Under the pieces are notes generated by a model. It was given only the letters and a program-made list of their open reading frames with translations. It was not told where the DNA came from and searched no databases. The position numbers were made by a program, and so were the translations under genes. A stretch of 41,942 nucleotides of DNA from Burkholderiaceae bacterium (GTDB taxonomy: Bacteria; Pseudomonadota; Gammaproteobacteria; Burkholderiales; Burkholderiaceae_D): positions 1-41,942 of the forward strand of contig JAISAG010000159.1 in the NCBI GenBank assembly GCA_031266815.1. The letters run 5' to 3'. Below, one piece after another: positions 27,058-37,706 of the stretch; the stretch's first letter is position 1; the number at the start of each line of letters is the position of its first letter.

Positions 27058-28022
27058 ACACGGTCCCCACCTTCTCGGACGACGAGGCGGTGGAAACCTA
27101 TCTGGGTTGCCTGCAATCCCAACGCCAGTTCTCGCCCCACACCCTCGCCAGTTACCGCCGCGACTTGGCGCAACTGCGCCAACTATCGGAAGGAGCCCGC
27201 TTTTCTGCTCTGACCCCGAGCCACATCCGCCGCATGGTGTCCAAACTGCACGCTGGCGGGATGAATCCCCGCTCAATTGCCAGAAAGCTCTCGGCGTGGC
27301 GCGGTTTTTATAAATGGTTTGCTGAACAGGGTACGCTGGCCATCAATCCTGTTGACCACATCCGTCCTCCTCGCAGGAAGAGGACACTGCCTGACGCGCT
27401 CCCCGTTGATTCCGCCATACAACTGGTGTCCGCACAGCAAGAAGTATCCGATGCCGCACCTGACGACCAGTTGACCGCACTGTGCAATCGGGCAATGTTT
27501 GAATTACTCTACTCCAGCGGACTGCGGGTATCGGAACTGACCGGGCTTGACAGACGCTACGTTTCCGAAAACGGCTATACCTCTTCCGGCTGGATCAATC
27601 TGGATGAACAGGAAGTTACCGTAACCGGAAAAGGAAACAAAAAACGCGCGGTGCCCGTTGGACAAGCGGCGACAGATGCTATCAGGGCATGGCTGGACGC
27701 ACGCGATACCCTGATGGATTCCCGCGCAGGCGACGGACACGCGCTTTTCGTCAACCTGCATGGTCGCAGAATGACTCCCCGTCTGGTACAACTGCGCCTG
27801 AAAGCGCGCGCACGCGCGCTGCGACTGCCGCAACACGTTCATCCGCACATGCTGCGCCATTCTTTTGCATCGCACGTTCTGCAATCGTCGGGTGATTTGA
27901 GGGCTGTTCAGGAAATGCTGGGTCACACATCCATCGCATCCACCCAGGTTTACACCGCACTGGACTTTCAGCATCTTGCAAAAATATACGATGCCGCCCA
28001 CCCCAGAGCAAAAAAACGCTAG
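27042..28022 (+). CDS. xerC: Tyrosine recombinase XerC
   Basis: This 326-residue site-specific recombinase resolves chromosome dimers at dif with XerD. The N-terminal SAM-like DNA-binding domain covers about 12-100. Catalytic residues are visible: Arg in SSGLRVSEL, Lys in GKGNKKR, His and Arg in HMLRHSFASH, His in LGHTSIAST, and Tyr in QVYT. It starts inside DUF484 (ATG 27042; a GTG at 27054 is also possible). Confidence 0.94.
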   Translation: MPDSVNTVPTFSDDEAVETYLGCLQSQRQFSPHTLASYRRDLAQLRQLSEGARFSALTPSHIRRMVSKLHAGGMNPRSIARKLSAWRGFYKWFAEQGTLAINPVDHIRPPRRKRTLPDALPVDSAIQLVSAQQEVSDAAPDDQLTALCNRAMFELLYSSGLRVSELTGLDRRYVSENGYTSSGWINLDEQEVTVTGKGNKKRAVPVGQAATDAIRAWLDARDTLMDSRAGDGHALFVNLHGRRMTPRLVQLRLKARARALRLPQHVHPHMLRHSFASHVLQSSGDLRAVQEMLGHTSIASTQVYTALDFQHLAKIYDAAHPRAKKR

Positions 28023-28235
28023 GGGAAACTTGCCACGCCGCCCCCTTTCCGCCGTCGCCCACCGGGAAAAAACGGTGTCCTCGTCTTGCATCCCCGGCAA
28101 AAACACAATAGGATAACGGCTTTTCTTTACCCACCGGAATAAACTGGTTCAGTGAGACGAAATCCATTGTCTGGTGTCCGGCATTGTCGGTTTATAATGT
28201 GACGAGCGGGTATGTACACGAAGAGGGGGTAAGCC
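28023..28235 (+). promoter_or_regulatory. xerC-dksA spacer with dksA -10 box
   Basis: A TATAAT at 28193-28198 stands 37 bases before the dksA start codon. No good -35 lies at the standard distance; TTGTCT at 28167-28172 is 20 bases away. No gene is evident in the rest of the gap. Confidence 0.45.
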
Positions 28236-28760
28236 GTGAGCACAAACGCCAGCAAACAAACAGCCGCAAAACCAGCGGGCAAGTCCGCCAAGAAATCTGC
28301 GACCGCGTCCGGCACGAAACCTGCGCCGCAGGCAAAGTCGGCTGCCGAAAAGAAAATGCTGACAGAGCCGGAAATCCTTCGCATGGGCGAAGACGCGTAC
28401 ATGAACGACGACCAGCTGGCCTTTTTCAAGGTGCGTCTGCAAAAGCTGCAAGGGGACCTTATCAAGAATGCGGGAGAGACAACGGAAAACCTCAGGGAAA
28501 CCCCTCTTGTTCCCGACCCGGCTGACCGCGCCACAATTGAGGAAGAACACGCGCTGGAACTGCGCACACGCGACCGTGAACGCAAACTGCTGAAGAAAAT
28601 CACGCATTCCCTGTCTTGCATTGAAGAAAAAACCTACGGATGGTGTGAGGAAACTGGCGAGCCCATCGGAATAGCCAGGCTGCTGGCGCGACCGACAGCA
28701 ACACTCTCGCTGGAAGCACAGCAGCGGCGCGAACTAAAACAGAAGCTGTACGGCGACTAG
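28236..28760 (+). CDS. dksA: RNA polymerase-binding transcription factor DksA (zinc-cysteine-poor type)
   Basis: This 174-residue secondary-channel regulator works with ppGpp on rRNA and amino-acid promoters. The coiled-coil tip motif DPADRA (D-x-x-D-x-A) is intact. The zinc-finger region keeps the fold but only one of four cysteines: WCEETGEPIG replaces CxxC, and LSLEAQ replaces the second pair. This cysteine-poor form is common in Betaproteobacteria. The first 45 residues are an Ala/Lys-rich extension. It starts with GTG after AGGGGG. Confidence 0.93.
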   Translation: MSTNASKQTAAKPAGKSAKKSATASGTKPAPQAKSAAEKKMLTEPEILRMGEDAYMNDDQLAFFKVRLQKLQGDLIKNAGETTENLRETPLVPDPADRATIEEEHALELRTRDRERKLLKKITHSLSCIEEKTYGWCEETGEPIGIARLLARPTATLSLEAQQRRELKQKLYGD

Positions 28761-28802
28761 CCCTCTGCCGCTCTGCGGCGGGAGCACCGTCGAGGGAACC
28801 CG

Positions 28803-29891
28803 TCACCGCTCAATGACAAGCGATTTGATTCCCTCTATTCCCAACTGCCCTGCCGCGTTGTCTGCGTCCTCCCGCGTGCGGAAGGGTCCGGCAAGCAAGC
28901 GGTAAAGCTGGTCTGTCACCACCAGGCCCATGCCGGGTAGCAGATGCGCCCATTGCAGCATATACGCCGCCTGCGCTGTCTGGGCATATTCCCGTTGCTG
29001 GTACGCTCCCAGTTGAAGATAGTAGGAGGGAGCGCCCGCTACCGGCTTTGCCCCTGCGTGAGGCGAAACGGGGTCATCCGGCGGCACAGCCGGAAAAGCG
29101 GGTACTGGCGGTACAACCGGGGCGGATGTGGGTGCCGACGCAGGTTCAAGGGCAGGTGTGGATACCGGCGCGGGTTTGGGAACGGGAGCGGGCGGGGATA
29201 CCGGCGCAGGTGTCGGTGCGACGATAACAGCGGGTACGGCAGGCTCGTCGCCCCCGCGACCCCGGTTGATCCGCTCTATTTCGTCCGGCAGCAGGCGTTC
29301 GACCAGAACCCGCCCGCTCCCCGCCTGCAGATACCCCAATTTGAGCGCGGCGGTGTAAGACAGATCCAGAACACGGTCATGCAGGAAAGGGCCTCTGTCA
29401 TTGACACGAACGATGACCTGTTTCCCGTTGTTAAGGTGTGTCACACGAACATAACTGGGTATCGGCAATATCGGGTGCGCCGCCGTCATTTTGAACATGT
29501 CATAAATCTCGCCGGATGCGGTTTTTTGTCCGTGGAACTTCCTGCCGTACCAGCTTGCCATGCCAGTTACGCGGTATGGTCTGTTATCGGTAATGGGAAC
29601 ATACGTCTTGCCCAACACCGTATAGGGTCTGCTGGTCGCGCGCAGATAGGGTTCCACTCTGGGGACAGCGTCCGGCGTATTTTCCAGTCCTTCGGGGGCG
29701 CGGCCCAGAGGGCCATCGTCCTGATAATACCCGCCCTGACCCGAGCCTGTCCTGTGCGAGCCCTTCCCGCGCGATGACAAATACCCGCCTCCCTTGTGAA
29801 GGATACTGCAGGCGGTCAACCCGAAGCAGGCAAGGCACAGAAAGAACCGGCAACCGTATCGGAACACACTGGACGGAAGCGTTACGGGCAT
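28803..29891 (-). CDS. rlpA: RlpA-like septal lipoprotein, DPBB and SPOR domains
   Basis: This 362-residue protein has a lipoprotein signal peptide with lipobox LTAC (Cys28). The double-psi beta-barrel (about 105-200, with GMASWYG and VRVNDRGPF) is a lytic transglycosylase domain acting on denuded peptidoglycan. A Pro/Ala-rich linker (about 215-285) leads to a C-terminal SPOR domain (about 288-362) that targets division sites. It starts 16 bases after the rodA stop, placing it last in the shape operon. Confidence 0.94.
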   Translation of the reverse strand: MPVTLPSSVFRYGCRFFLCLACFGLTACSILHKGGGYLSSRGKGSHRTGSGQGGYYQDDGPLGRAPEGLENTPDAVPRVEPYLRATSRPYTVLGKTYVPITDNRPYRVTGMASWYGRKFHGQKTASGEIYDMFKMTAAHPILPIPSYVRVTHLNNGKQVIVRVNDRGPFLHDRVLDLSYTAALKLGYLQAGSGRVLVERLLPDEIERINRGRGGDEPAVPAVIVAPTPAPVSPPAPVPKPAPVSTPALEPASAPTSAPVVPPVPAFPAVPPDDPVSPHAGAKPVAGAPSYYLQLGAYQQREYAQTAQAAYMLQWAHLLPGMGLVVTDQLYRLLAGPFRTREDADNAAGQLGIEGIKSLVIER

Positions 29892-29907
29892 GGCGATTTG
29901 CCTTTCG

Positions 29908-31020
29908 TCAGGTCTGATGCAGTCGGCGATTTCGCTGAATGCTCATCAAAATGCCTGCCCCCAACCCAAGTGAAACCATCGCTGTTCCGCCGTAACTCAT
30001 CAACGGCAGGGGGACGCCCACAACGGGCAGAATGCCGCTTACCATTCCCATATTGACAAAGGCGTATGTGAAAAACATCATCGTAATCGCCCCGGACAAG
30101 AGACGGGAAAAGACAGTGGGTGCATTCTGGGAAATCATGAATCCCCGCGCAATCAGGAACGAGTACAAAATCAGCAGCAGGATATTGCCGATCAACCCGA
30201 ATTCTTCCGCGTAAACCGCGAAAATAAAGTCTGTTGTCCGCTCTGGAATAAAATTCAGATAGGCTTGCGTTCCTCGCAGCCAGCCTTTTCCGGTAATACC
30301 GCCCGACCCGATTGCGATAGTCGACTGGATAATGTGGAATCCCCGCCCCAGCGGGTCTGATGAAGGGTCAATCAGCATCATCACCCGCTGACGCTGATAA
30401 TCGTACAACAATGACCAGACGACGGGGAGGCTGGCAATGCCTGCCACAAACACCCCGACAAGCACCTTCCATGAAATCCCCGCAAGAAAGATGACATAAA
30501 ACCCGATTGCCCCCACCAGAAGGGCGGTTCCCAAATCTGGTTGCCGGACAACCAGTGCCGTTGGCAATCCGACCAGTGCAATCGCCGCCAAAAAACCGTG
30601 CCATCCGATTTTGCCTTCCCTGCGCTGGAAAAACCAGGCAAGCATCAGGGGCACGGCAATTTTCATGATTTCAGAAGGCTGAATAATGACCCCCACATTC
30701 AGCCACCGGCGCGCGCCCTTGCGAACCAGCCCAAACAAGGCAACCGCGAGCAACAGCATGACGCCGACCGTGTAAATGGGAACAGCAAAGCGCATCAGCA
30801 CCTGAGGTGGAACGCTCGCAGCAAACCACATCACGATAAAGCCCAGCAGGATATTGCGTATCTGGTCTTCCACTCTCCCCGGAAAATCAATGCCCGCCGA
30901 ATAAAGCGTAATCAGCCCGGTCGAGACAATCAAAAACATAATCAGCGCCAACTGGGCATCCAGTATGGCGATGCGCGCTCTGAAAAAGCGGATTATCGTA
31001 TTCTTGTCAGGAATATTCAT
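29908..31020 (-). CDS. rodA: Rod-shape SEDS glycosyltransferase RodA
   Basis: This 370-residue multispanning membrane protein polymerises lipid II with PBP2 during elongation. SEDS signatures include GARRWLNVGVIIQPSE, VRQPDLGTALL and the C-terminal PLPLMSYGGT. GAGG lies 4 bases before the ATG, and the start is 9 bases after the mrdA stop. Confidence 0.97.
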   Translation of the reverse strand: MNIPDKNTIIRFFRARIAILDAQLALIMFLIVSTGLITLYSAGIDFPGRVEDQIRNILLGFIVMWFAASVPPQVLMRFAVPIYTVGVMLLLAVALFGLVRKGARRWLNVGVIIQPSEIMKIAVPLMLAWFFQRREGKIGWHGFLAAIALVGLPTALVVRQPDLGTALLVGAIGFYVIFLAGISWKVLVGVFVAGIASLPVVWSLLYDYQRQRVMMLIDPSSDPLGRGFHIIQSTIAIGSGGITGKGWLRGTQAYLNFIPERTTDFIFAVYAEEFGLIGNILLLILYSFLIARGFMISQNAPTVFSRLLSGAITMMFFTYAFVNMGMVSGILPVVGVPLPLMSYGGTAMVSLGLGAGILMSIQRNRRLHQT

Positions 31021-31029
31021 AGCGCCTCG

Positions 31030-33021
31030 TCACGGGACAACATCCCCGCTTCCTTTATGAGAATCATCCGGTAAAGTGGCAGGAAGCCCTTCTCCCCGGA
31101 TAAACGGATCATCATCGTCATCCGAATCGTCTGCCTCATCCACCTCTCTCGGTTGTTCAGACAGCGGTCGCCCTGTAGGACGTTTACCCAGCAGATAGTA
31201 ATCCAGCGCCTTTCTGGCGATGGGCGCGGCGGCAGAAGCGCCAAACCCGCCATTTTCGACAATCACCGCAAGCGCAATCCGGGGCTCGTTCGCAGGCGCA
31301 AACGCGATATACAGGGCATGGTCACGGTGTCGTTCCGCAACACGGCTGGCGCTGTATCTTTCATTCTGTTTCATGGCGATAACCTGTGCAGTACCCGTTT
31401 TACCCGCAGACTCATACCCGGCGTTGATAAACGACCTTGCCGATGTTCCCTCTCTGGGCACACCAACCATTGCCCGTTTCACGACATCAATATTCTCCTG
31501 CCGGAGCGTCACGCGGCGCGACTCGGAAACAACCGGCGTCCGTTCGTGCGTAACACTGTTCTCAATCGCGTGAACCAGATGCGGCGCTCTCGTATTGCCA
31601 TTATTACTCAAAAGCGCGGTCACATAAGCCATTTGAATCGGGGTAAACGAATTGTACCCCTGACCAATGCCCAGCGAAATCGTTTCCCCTGCGTACCATT
31701 TCTGCTGTTCGGGCGTTTTGAAAGCGGTTCTTTTCCACTCCGTTGACGGGAGAAGCCCTTTTCTTTCGTGCGCCAGGTCCACACCTGTCAACTCTCCGAA
31801 CCCCATCTGCTGCATGAAACTGTGTATGGCATCCACACCCATATCATTTGCCAGCACGTAGTAATACGTATCACATGACTGAACAATGGACTTGTACATA
31901 TTCACAATGCCGTGCCCTCCCGCCTTGTCGTCGCGGAAGCGATGGTTGCCAAAATTAAAATACCCCGGGTCGGCAATACTGGAATCCGGCGTTCGTTTTC
32001 CCGATTCCAGCGCCGCCAGCGCCATGAATGGCTTGTAAGTGGAACCCGGCGGATAGGCGCCCCGGATTGGTCTGTTGATAAGCGGCCGATCCAGGGAAGT
32101 ATTCAGTTCATCCCAGTTTCGCGAATCAATCCCCTCCACGAAAAGATTGGGGTCAAATGTCGGCATGGAGACATAGGCAAGGATTTCGCCTGTTTCCGGC
32201 TCAATCGCAACCAGCGCGCCCCGGCGTTTCCCGAACGCCTCCTCCACAATCTTCTGCAATTCGATATCAAGGGACAAAACCAGATTGTTGCCGGGCAGGG
32301 GAGCACGTTGCGACAAAATCCGGATTGCCTTGCCACCGGCAGACACCTCCATTTTCTCGTACCCAACGGTCCCCCGCAGCTCCCGCTCGTAACTCTGCTC
32401 GACACCCTCCTTGCCGATATGGCTCACTCCCCGGTAATCGGCTTCCTCATCCTCGGACAACGCCTCTATATCCTTTTTGCTGATACGACCAATGTAGCCA
32501 ATCACGTGCGATGCCACAGCCCCCAGCGGATACTGCCGAAAAAGGCGCGCCTGAATCTCGACACCGGGGAAACGATACCGCTGTGCGGCAAAGCGGGCAA
32601 CCTCCTCGTCTGTCAGGCGGCTTCGGATGGGAATGCTTTCAAAGCGCCGGGATTCTTCCAGCATTTTTCTGAAACGCTTTCTGTCACGCGGCTCAATCGT
32701 CACAATTTTAGCGAGTGCGTTGAGCACATCTGCCATCTCCCCGTCAATCCGGGAAGGCGTAATTTCCAGGGTGTACGCAGAATAATTGTGCGCCAGCACC
32801 ACACCATTGCGATCCACAATCACACCCCGGTTCGGCACAATGGGCACGATGGACACACGGTTTTCCTCTGCCTGCGCGGCGTATTCATCGTGCATGACCA
32901 CCTGAAGCCAGATAAACCGGACAAACAGAACGAAAAAAGCGCACAATACCGCAACCGCCAACACCAGCAAGCGCTGCTGGAAAAAATGCAAATCGCGGTC
33001 TGTGTCACTCATCTGTGCCAT
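31030..33021 (-). CDS. mrdA: Penicillin-binding protein 2
   Basis: This 663-residue transpeptidase cross-links peptidoglycan during elongation. It has one N-terminal membrane segment (about 17-36), a pedestal domain, and active-site motifs STYK (catalytic Ser), SCD and KTGTAQ in order. The C-terminal tail (last about 40 residues) is strikingly acidic with a DSDDDDD run. Start 33021 has AAAGG upstream; an ATG three codons later is possible. Confidence 0.97.
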   Translation of the reverse strand: MAQMSDTDRDLHFFQQRLLVLAVAVLCAFFVLFVRFIWLQVVMHDEYAAQAEENRVSIVPIVPNRGVIVDRNGVVLAHNYSAYTLEITPSRIDGEMADVLNALAKIVTIEPRDRKRFRKMLEESRRFESIPIRSRLTDEEVARFAAQRYRFPGVEIQARLFRQYPLGAVASHVIGYIGRISKKDIEALSEDEEADYRGVSHIGKEGVEQSYERELRGTVGYEKMEVSAGGKAIRILSQRAPLPGNNLVLSLDIELQKIVEEAFGKRRGALVAIEPETGEILAYVSMPTFDPNLFVEGIDSRNWDELNTSLDRPLINRPIRGAYPPGSTYKPFMALAALESGKRTPDSSIADPGYFNFGNHRFRDDKAGGHGIVNMYKSIVQSCDTYYYVLANDMGVDAIHSFMQQMGFGELTGVDLAHERKGLLPSTEWKRTAFKTPEQQKWYAGETISLGIGQGYNSFTPIQMAYVTALLSNNGNTRAPHLVHAIENSVTHERTPVVSESRRVTLRQENIDVVKRAMVGVPREGTSARSFINAGYESAGKTGTAQVIAMKQNERYSASRVAERHRDHALYIAFAPANEPRIALAVIVENGGFGASAAAPIARKALDYYLLGKRPTGRPLSEQPREVDEADDSDDDDDPFIRGEGLPATLPDDSHKGSGDVVP

Positions 33022-33075
33022 GCGACAACCCTTTCCGCCGTATCAACCGGATAAATCGGCATGGCGCACATCCTC

Positions 33076-33597
33076 TTACAGAGGGCGGTCCGGGTCTTTA
33101 TCTGCCGCCCGCCGCTGGGGCGCCAGCAAGATAACGGTAACAACCGGCCACAACACCGCAGCGACAAAACTGTCCAGCAAGTAGAACCAGCCCGTAAAGC
33201 GGTCGTTGACAACAAACTGGACAAACATCTGGATCAACTGCGAAATCAGCAGCAAAGGCAACACGTGCAAAGCCTGCTTTCTGACAGGAAACCAGAGGAC
33301 ACGCCGGTGTATCGTGATAACAAAATAGGACAGCAGCACATATGCCAGCGCATTTTCACCCAGCAAAACGGCGTTGTTCACATCCATCAGCAGGCCCATG
33401 CAAAAAGCCGTCCCCATGCCGACCCGCCTTGGCTGGTGAATCCCCCAAAAAACCAGACACAACGCGACAAAATCAGGCATCCCTATAATCCGCCCCCAGG
33501 GTTGCAAATTCAGCAGAAAGGCAACCAGAAAGCTGAACGCAATGAAAAGGGGGCTGGCGGGCAGCAAGATATAAGTGCCTGGCTGCGTGCGGTTCAT
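33076..33597 (-). CDS. mreD: Rod shape-determining protein MreD
   Basis: This 173-residue inner-membrane protein has about five hydrophobic segments and belongs to the elongation complex. Its ATG (33597) overlaps the mreC stop as ATGA; the longer frame to 33759 lies inside mreC and is not used. It is between mreC and mrdA as in most rod-shaped Proteobacteria. Confidence 0.93.
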   Translation of the reverse strand: MNRTQPGTYILLPASPLFIAFSFLVAFLLNLQPWGRIIGMPDFVALCLVFWGIHQPRRVGMGTAFCMGLLMDVNNAVLLGENALAYVLLSYFVITIHRRVLWFPVRKQALHVLPLLLISQLIQMFVQFVVNDRFTGWFYLLDSFVAAVLWPVVTVILLAPQRRAADKDPDRPL

Positions 33598-34526
33598 TTG
33601 GTACCTGCCTTCTTCCTGGCGGGCGCGGCACCCTTTCTGATCCGTTTTTTCGCGGGAGCGGCCCGTTTCTCCGCCTCCGGCGGCGGAGGCGGTATTTTTA
33701 TGTCGGCAAGCAGAACCAGCACGTGACGATTCTTGTCCAATCCGGCCAACGGACGGCACAGAATCTGGTTGAAGGTACCGGCCTTTTCCACCACGTCTGT
33801 AACCTCACCCACCGCTAGTCCAGAGGGATACAAACCGTCAATCCCGGAGGTCACCAGCACATCGCCAGCCTTGATATCCGCGTTGGCGCTCACAAAACGC
33901 AGCTCCAGGTATCCCGGCTGCCCGCTGCCATACACCACGCTTCGCACGCCGCTCCGCAGAGATTGAACCGGAATAACCTGATCCCTGTCTGTGAGCAAAC
34001 TCACCTCTGCGGTCGAAAAAAACACCCGGGTTACCTGCCCGACAACACCCCCTTCGTCAATGACCGGCTGTCCCAACACCACGCCGTCATTGGTCCCCTT
34101 GTTCAGAACCACCTTTCGTGAATAGGGCGAACGGGCATCGTACAAAATCTCGGCGGAAATGGACCTGACATCCACCTGGCGAGTCAGCTTCAGCAGTTCG
34201 CGCAGGTGCTGGTTTTCAGTAGCAAGCAACTGCGCCTGCTGTAAGGTCTGCGCATTCTCCAGCACTTTCTTCCGGGACTGCTCCAGTTCGTCCTGCAACT
34301 CCTCCACAGAACTCAGGTAATCCCCCGCCATATACAACAGATCGCGAGGAAACAATGCGGCTCTTTGCGCGGGATATAAGGCAAAGCCGATAATCTGGCG
34401 GACTTGCGTCAGTGTTTTCAGGCGGGAATCCACCATCAACAGGACAATGGCAAACAGCAAAAAAACGACAACCCGCACCAGGGCAGGCATTCCCTGCTTG
34501 AATAACGGTGGCGGTACGGAATACAT
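33594..34526 (-). CDS. mreC: Rod shape-determining protein MreC
   Basis: This 310-residue bitopic protein links MreB to periplasmic PBP2. It has an N-terminal membrane segment (about 14-31), a coiled-coil region (about 65-100) and a beta-barrel core with GVVGQVTRVF and DVLVTSGIDGLYPSGL. The C-terminal 30 residues are Lys/Ala-rich. It follows mreB by 79 bases. Confidence 0.95.
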   Translation of the reverse strand: MYSVPPPLFKQGMPALVRVVVFLLFAIVLLMVDSRLKTLTQVRQIIGFALYPAQRAALFPRDLLYMAGDYLSSVEELQDELEQSRKKVLENAQTLQQAQLLATENQHLRELLKLTRQVDVRSISAEILYDARSPYSRKVVLNKGTNDGVVLGQPVIDEGGVVGQVTRVFFSTAEVSLLTDRDQVIPVQSLRSGVRSVVYGSGQPGYLELRFVSANADIKAGDVLVTSGIDGLYPSGLAVGEVTDVVEKAGTFNQILCRPLAGLDKNRHVLVLLADIKIPPPPPEAEKRAAPAKKRIRKGAAPARKKAGTK

Positions 34527-34605
34527 TGATGATGAGTCTCGTTACAAATACCCGGCGGGCTCTCCCCCAGGCAAGGGGGACGCAGCCACGCCGGAGTCTG
34601 CCTCC

Positions 34606-35754
<1,149 letters not shown>

Positions 35755-35760
35755 TTACCT

Positions 35761-35865
35761 TATAATCCGCGCGATATTGACGGGGTTCCCTTATGCCACC
35801 TGTTTTTCTGACACTTTTTAAGAAGTGTTTGGTACACTTCCACCTTTCGCTTTTCCTTTTTCGAT
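35761..35865 (+). promoter_or_regulatory. gatCAB promoter region and hairpin-switching leader
   Basis: TATAAT at 35761-35766 is the likely -10 box for gatC. The leader then has ACACTT (35811-35816), GAAGTGT (35822-35828) and ACACTTC (35834-35840), so the middle element can pair with either neighbour but not both. A pyrimidine-rich stretch follows up to the gatC ATG, with no Shine-Dalgarno sequence. Confidence 0.45.
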
Positions 35866-36168
35866 ATGCCGCTCACGCTTGCCGACGTACTGCAAATTGC
35901 CCGGTTGTCCCAGTTGGACATTCCGGAAACGCAGCTCCAGAAAAGTCTGGACCAAATGAACGATATCCTCGCATTGGTCGAGGAGATGCGCGCCGTTGAC
36001 ACCACGGGTGTTGAACCGTTGAGTCACCCCGTCTCGGCGTTTCAGCAAGACCTCGCACTGCGGTTGCGGGAAGACGCCGTTACGGAATCCGACCAGCGCG
36101 CCGCGTACCGGCAAAACGCCCCCGCCGCGCAGGATGGGTTGTTTTTGGTCCCCAAAGTTATTGAGTGA
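35866..36168 (+). CDS. gatC: Asp-tRNA(Asn)/Glu-tRNA(Gln) amidotransferase subunit C
   Basis: This 100-residue subunit stabilises the GatA-GatB complex. [17 protein letters not shown] at the N-terminus, [11 protein letters not shown] and VEPLSHP are typical. There is no ribosome site before ATG 35866, only pyrimidines. gatA starts 25 bases after its stop. Confidence 0.95.
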   Translation: MPLTLADVLQIARLSQLDIPETQLQKSLDQMNDILALVEEMRAVDTTGVEPLSHPVSAFQQDLALRLREDAVTESDQRAAYRQNAPAAQDGLFLVPKVIE

Positions 36169-36193
36169 TATCCCTCTTCGCAACGAGCAAACC

Positions 36194-37660
36194 ATGCACA
36201 CCAAAACCGTTTCGGCCCTGTCGAACGCACTCCGGGCGAAAACCGTTTCCGCAACCGAACTGAGCCAGCTTTTTCTGGCACGCATCCGCGCCAGCACGCA
36301 CAACGCCTTTTTGCATGTGGACGAAGCGCTGACACTGGCGCAGGCAAAAGAAGCTGACAAGCGCATTGCAAAAGGAAACGCCCACCGCCTGACCGGCATA
36401 CCGGTTGCGCACAAGGATATCTTTGTCACGCGTCACTGGCGAACGACTGCCGCATCAAACATGCTGGCAAACTACACCAGCCCTTTTGATGCCACTGTCG
36501 TTGAAAAACTGTCCGCTGCGGGCATGGTCACGCTGGGGAAATTGAATTGCGACGAATTTGCCATGGGTTCCTCCAATGAAAACTCCTTCTTTGGCCCCGT
36601 CAAAAACCCCTGGGATACCGCCGCAGTCACAGGAGGGTCATCCGGCGGATCGGCCGCCGCGGTTGCAGCACGCTTAACACCAGCGAGCACCGCAACTGAT
36701 ACGGGCGGCTCTATCCGTCAGCCCGCCGCGCTCTGCGGCGCAACCGGCATCAAGCCGACCTACGGACGCGTTTCCCGTTACGGGATGATCGCCTACGCCT
36801 CTTCACTTGATCAAGCTGGCCCCATCGCCAAAACAGCAGAAGATTGCGCCCTGCTCCTGACCGATATGTCCGGGTTTGACACGCGCGACGCAACCAGCAT
36901 TGACCGCCCCGCAGAAGACTTCACCCGCCAACTGGACGCGCCGCTGACAGGGTTGCGTATTGGCGTCCCGCGAGAATACTTCGGGGAAGGACTTGCTGAT
37001 GAAGTCGCAGTATCCGTTCAGCAAGCGCTGGCGGAATATGAAAAGCGCGGCGCGAAACTGGTGGACATCTCTCTTGCCAATACCGCATTCTGCATCCCGG
37101 CATATTACGTCATCGCTCCTGCCGAAGCCTCTTCCAACCTGAGCCGCTTTGATGGCGTCCGTTACGGGCATCGTGCCGAAAACTATACCGACCTGCAAGA
37201 CATGTACCGCAAAACCCGGACAGAAGGCTTCGGCGAAGAAGTCAAACGCCGCATTCTGATCGGCACCTACGTCCTCAGCCATGGCTATTACGATGCCTAT
37301 TATGTACAAGCGCAGAAAATCCGCAGACGAATCGCCCGGGACTTCATGGCCGCTTTCTCGCAGTGCGATGTCGTGATGGGACCGGTTTCCCCCACCGTTG
37401 CATGGAATATCGGCGACAAAACGGACGACCCCGTTGCCAACTACCTGGGAGACATCTACACCCTGTCCGCCAACCTGGCGGGTTTACCCGCCATGTCCGT
37501 TCCCTGCGGGTGGGGTCGCGCCGAAAACCACGCGCGCCGCCCGGTCGGCCTGCAAATCATTGGCAACTACTTCGAAGAATCGCGTATCCTCAATGTTGCC
37601 CACCAGTACCAGAACGTCACGGACTGGCACCTGCAAGCACCCGAACAGGACGCCCCGTGA
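36194..37660 (+). CDS. gatA: Asp-tRNA(Asn)/Glu-tRNA(Gln) amidotransferase subunit A
   Basis: This 488-residue amidase frees ammonia from glutamine for tRNA transamidation. The Ser-cisSer-Lys triad is visible: Lys in PVAHKDIF, and the serines in [11 protein letters not shown] and [12 protein letters not shown] chose ATG 36194 because it begins the family sequence and follows the gatC stop; the frame from 36134 lies in gatC. The ribosome site is weak. Confidence 0.97.
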   Translation: MHTKTVSALSNALRAKTVSATELSQLFLARIRASTHNAFLHVDEALTLAQAKEADKRIAKGNAHRLTGIPVAHKDIFVTRHWRTTAASNMLANYTSPFDATVVEKLSAAGMVTLGKLNCDEFAMGSSNENSFFGPVKNPWDTAAVTGGSSGGSAAAVAARLTPASTATDTGGSIRQPAALCGATGIKPTYGRVSRYGMIAYASSLDQAGPIAKTAEDCALLLTDMSGFDTRDATSIDRPAEDFTRQLDAPLTGLRIGVPREYFGEGLADEVAVSVQQALAEYEKRGAKLVDISLANTAFCIPAYYVIAPAEASSNLSRFDGVRYGHRAENYTDLQDMYRKTRTEGFGEEVKRRILIGTYVLSHGYYDAYYVQAQKIRRRIARDFMAAFSQCDVVMGPVSPTVAWNIGDKTDDPVANYLGDIYTLSANLAGLPAMSVPCGWGRAENHARRPVGLQIIGNYFEESRILNVAHQYQNVTDWHLQAPEQDAP

Positions 37661-37706
37661 ACCCGGATTAACCCGCTGCCCTCCCGCACATCGTAAAGGA
37701 AACCTC

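Noticed and set aside
29100-29230. GC-rich repeats within rlpA as a mobile or regulatory repeat
   Set aside because: They encode the Pro/Ala-rich linker of the lipoprotein and are explained by low-complexity coding sequence.
31080-31140. Acidic aspartate run at the end of PBP2 as a frameshift product
   Set aside because: The frame is open and codon use is like the rest of the gene; acidic tails are tolerated in PBP2 proteins.
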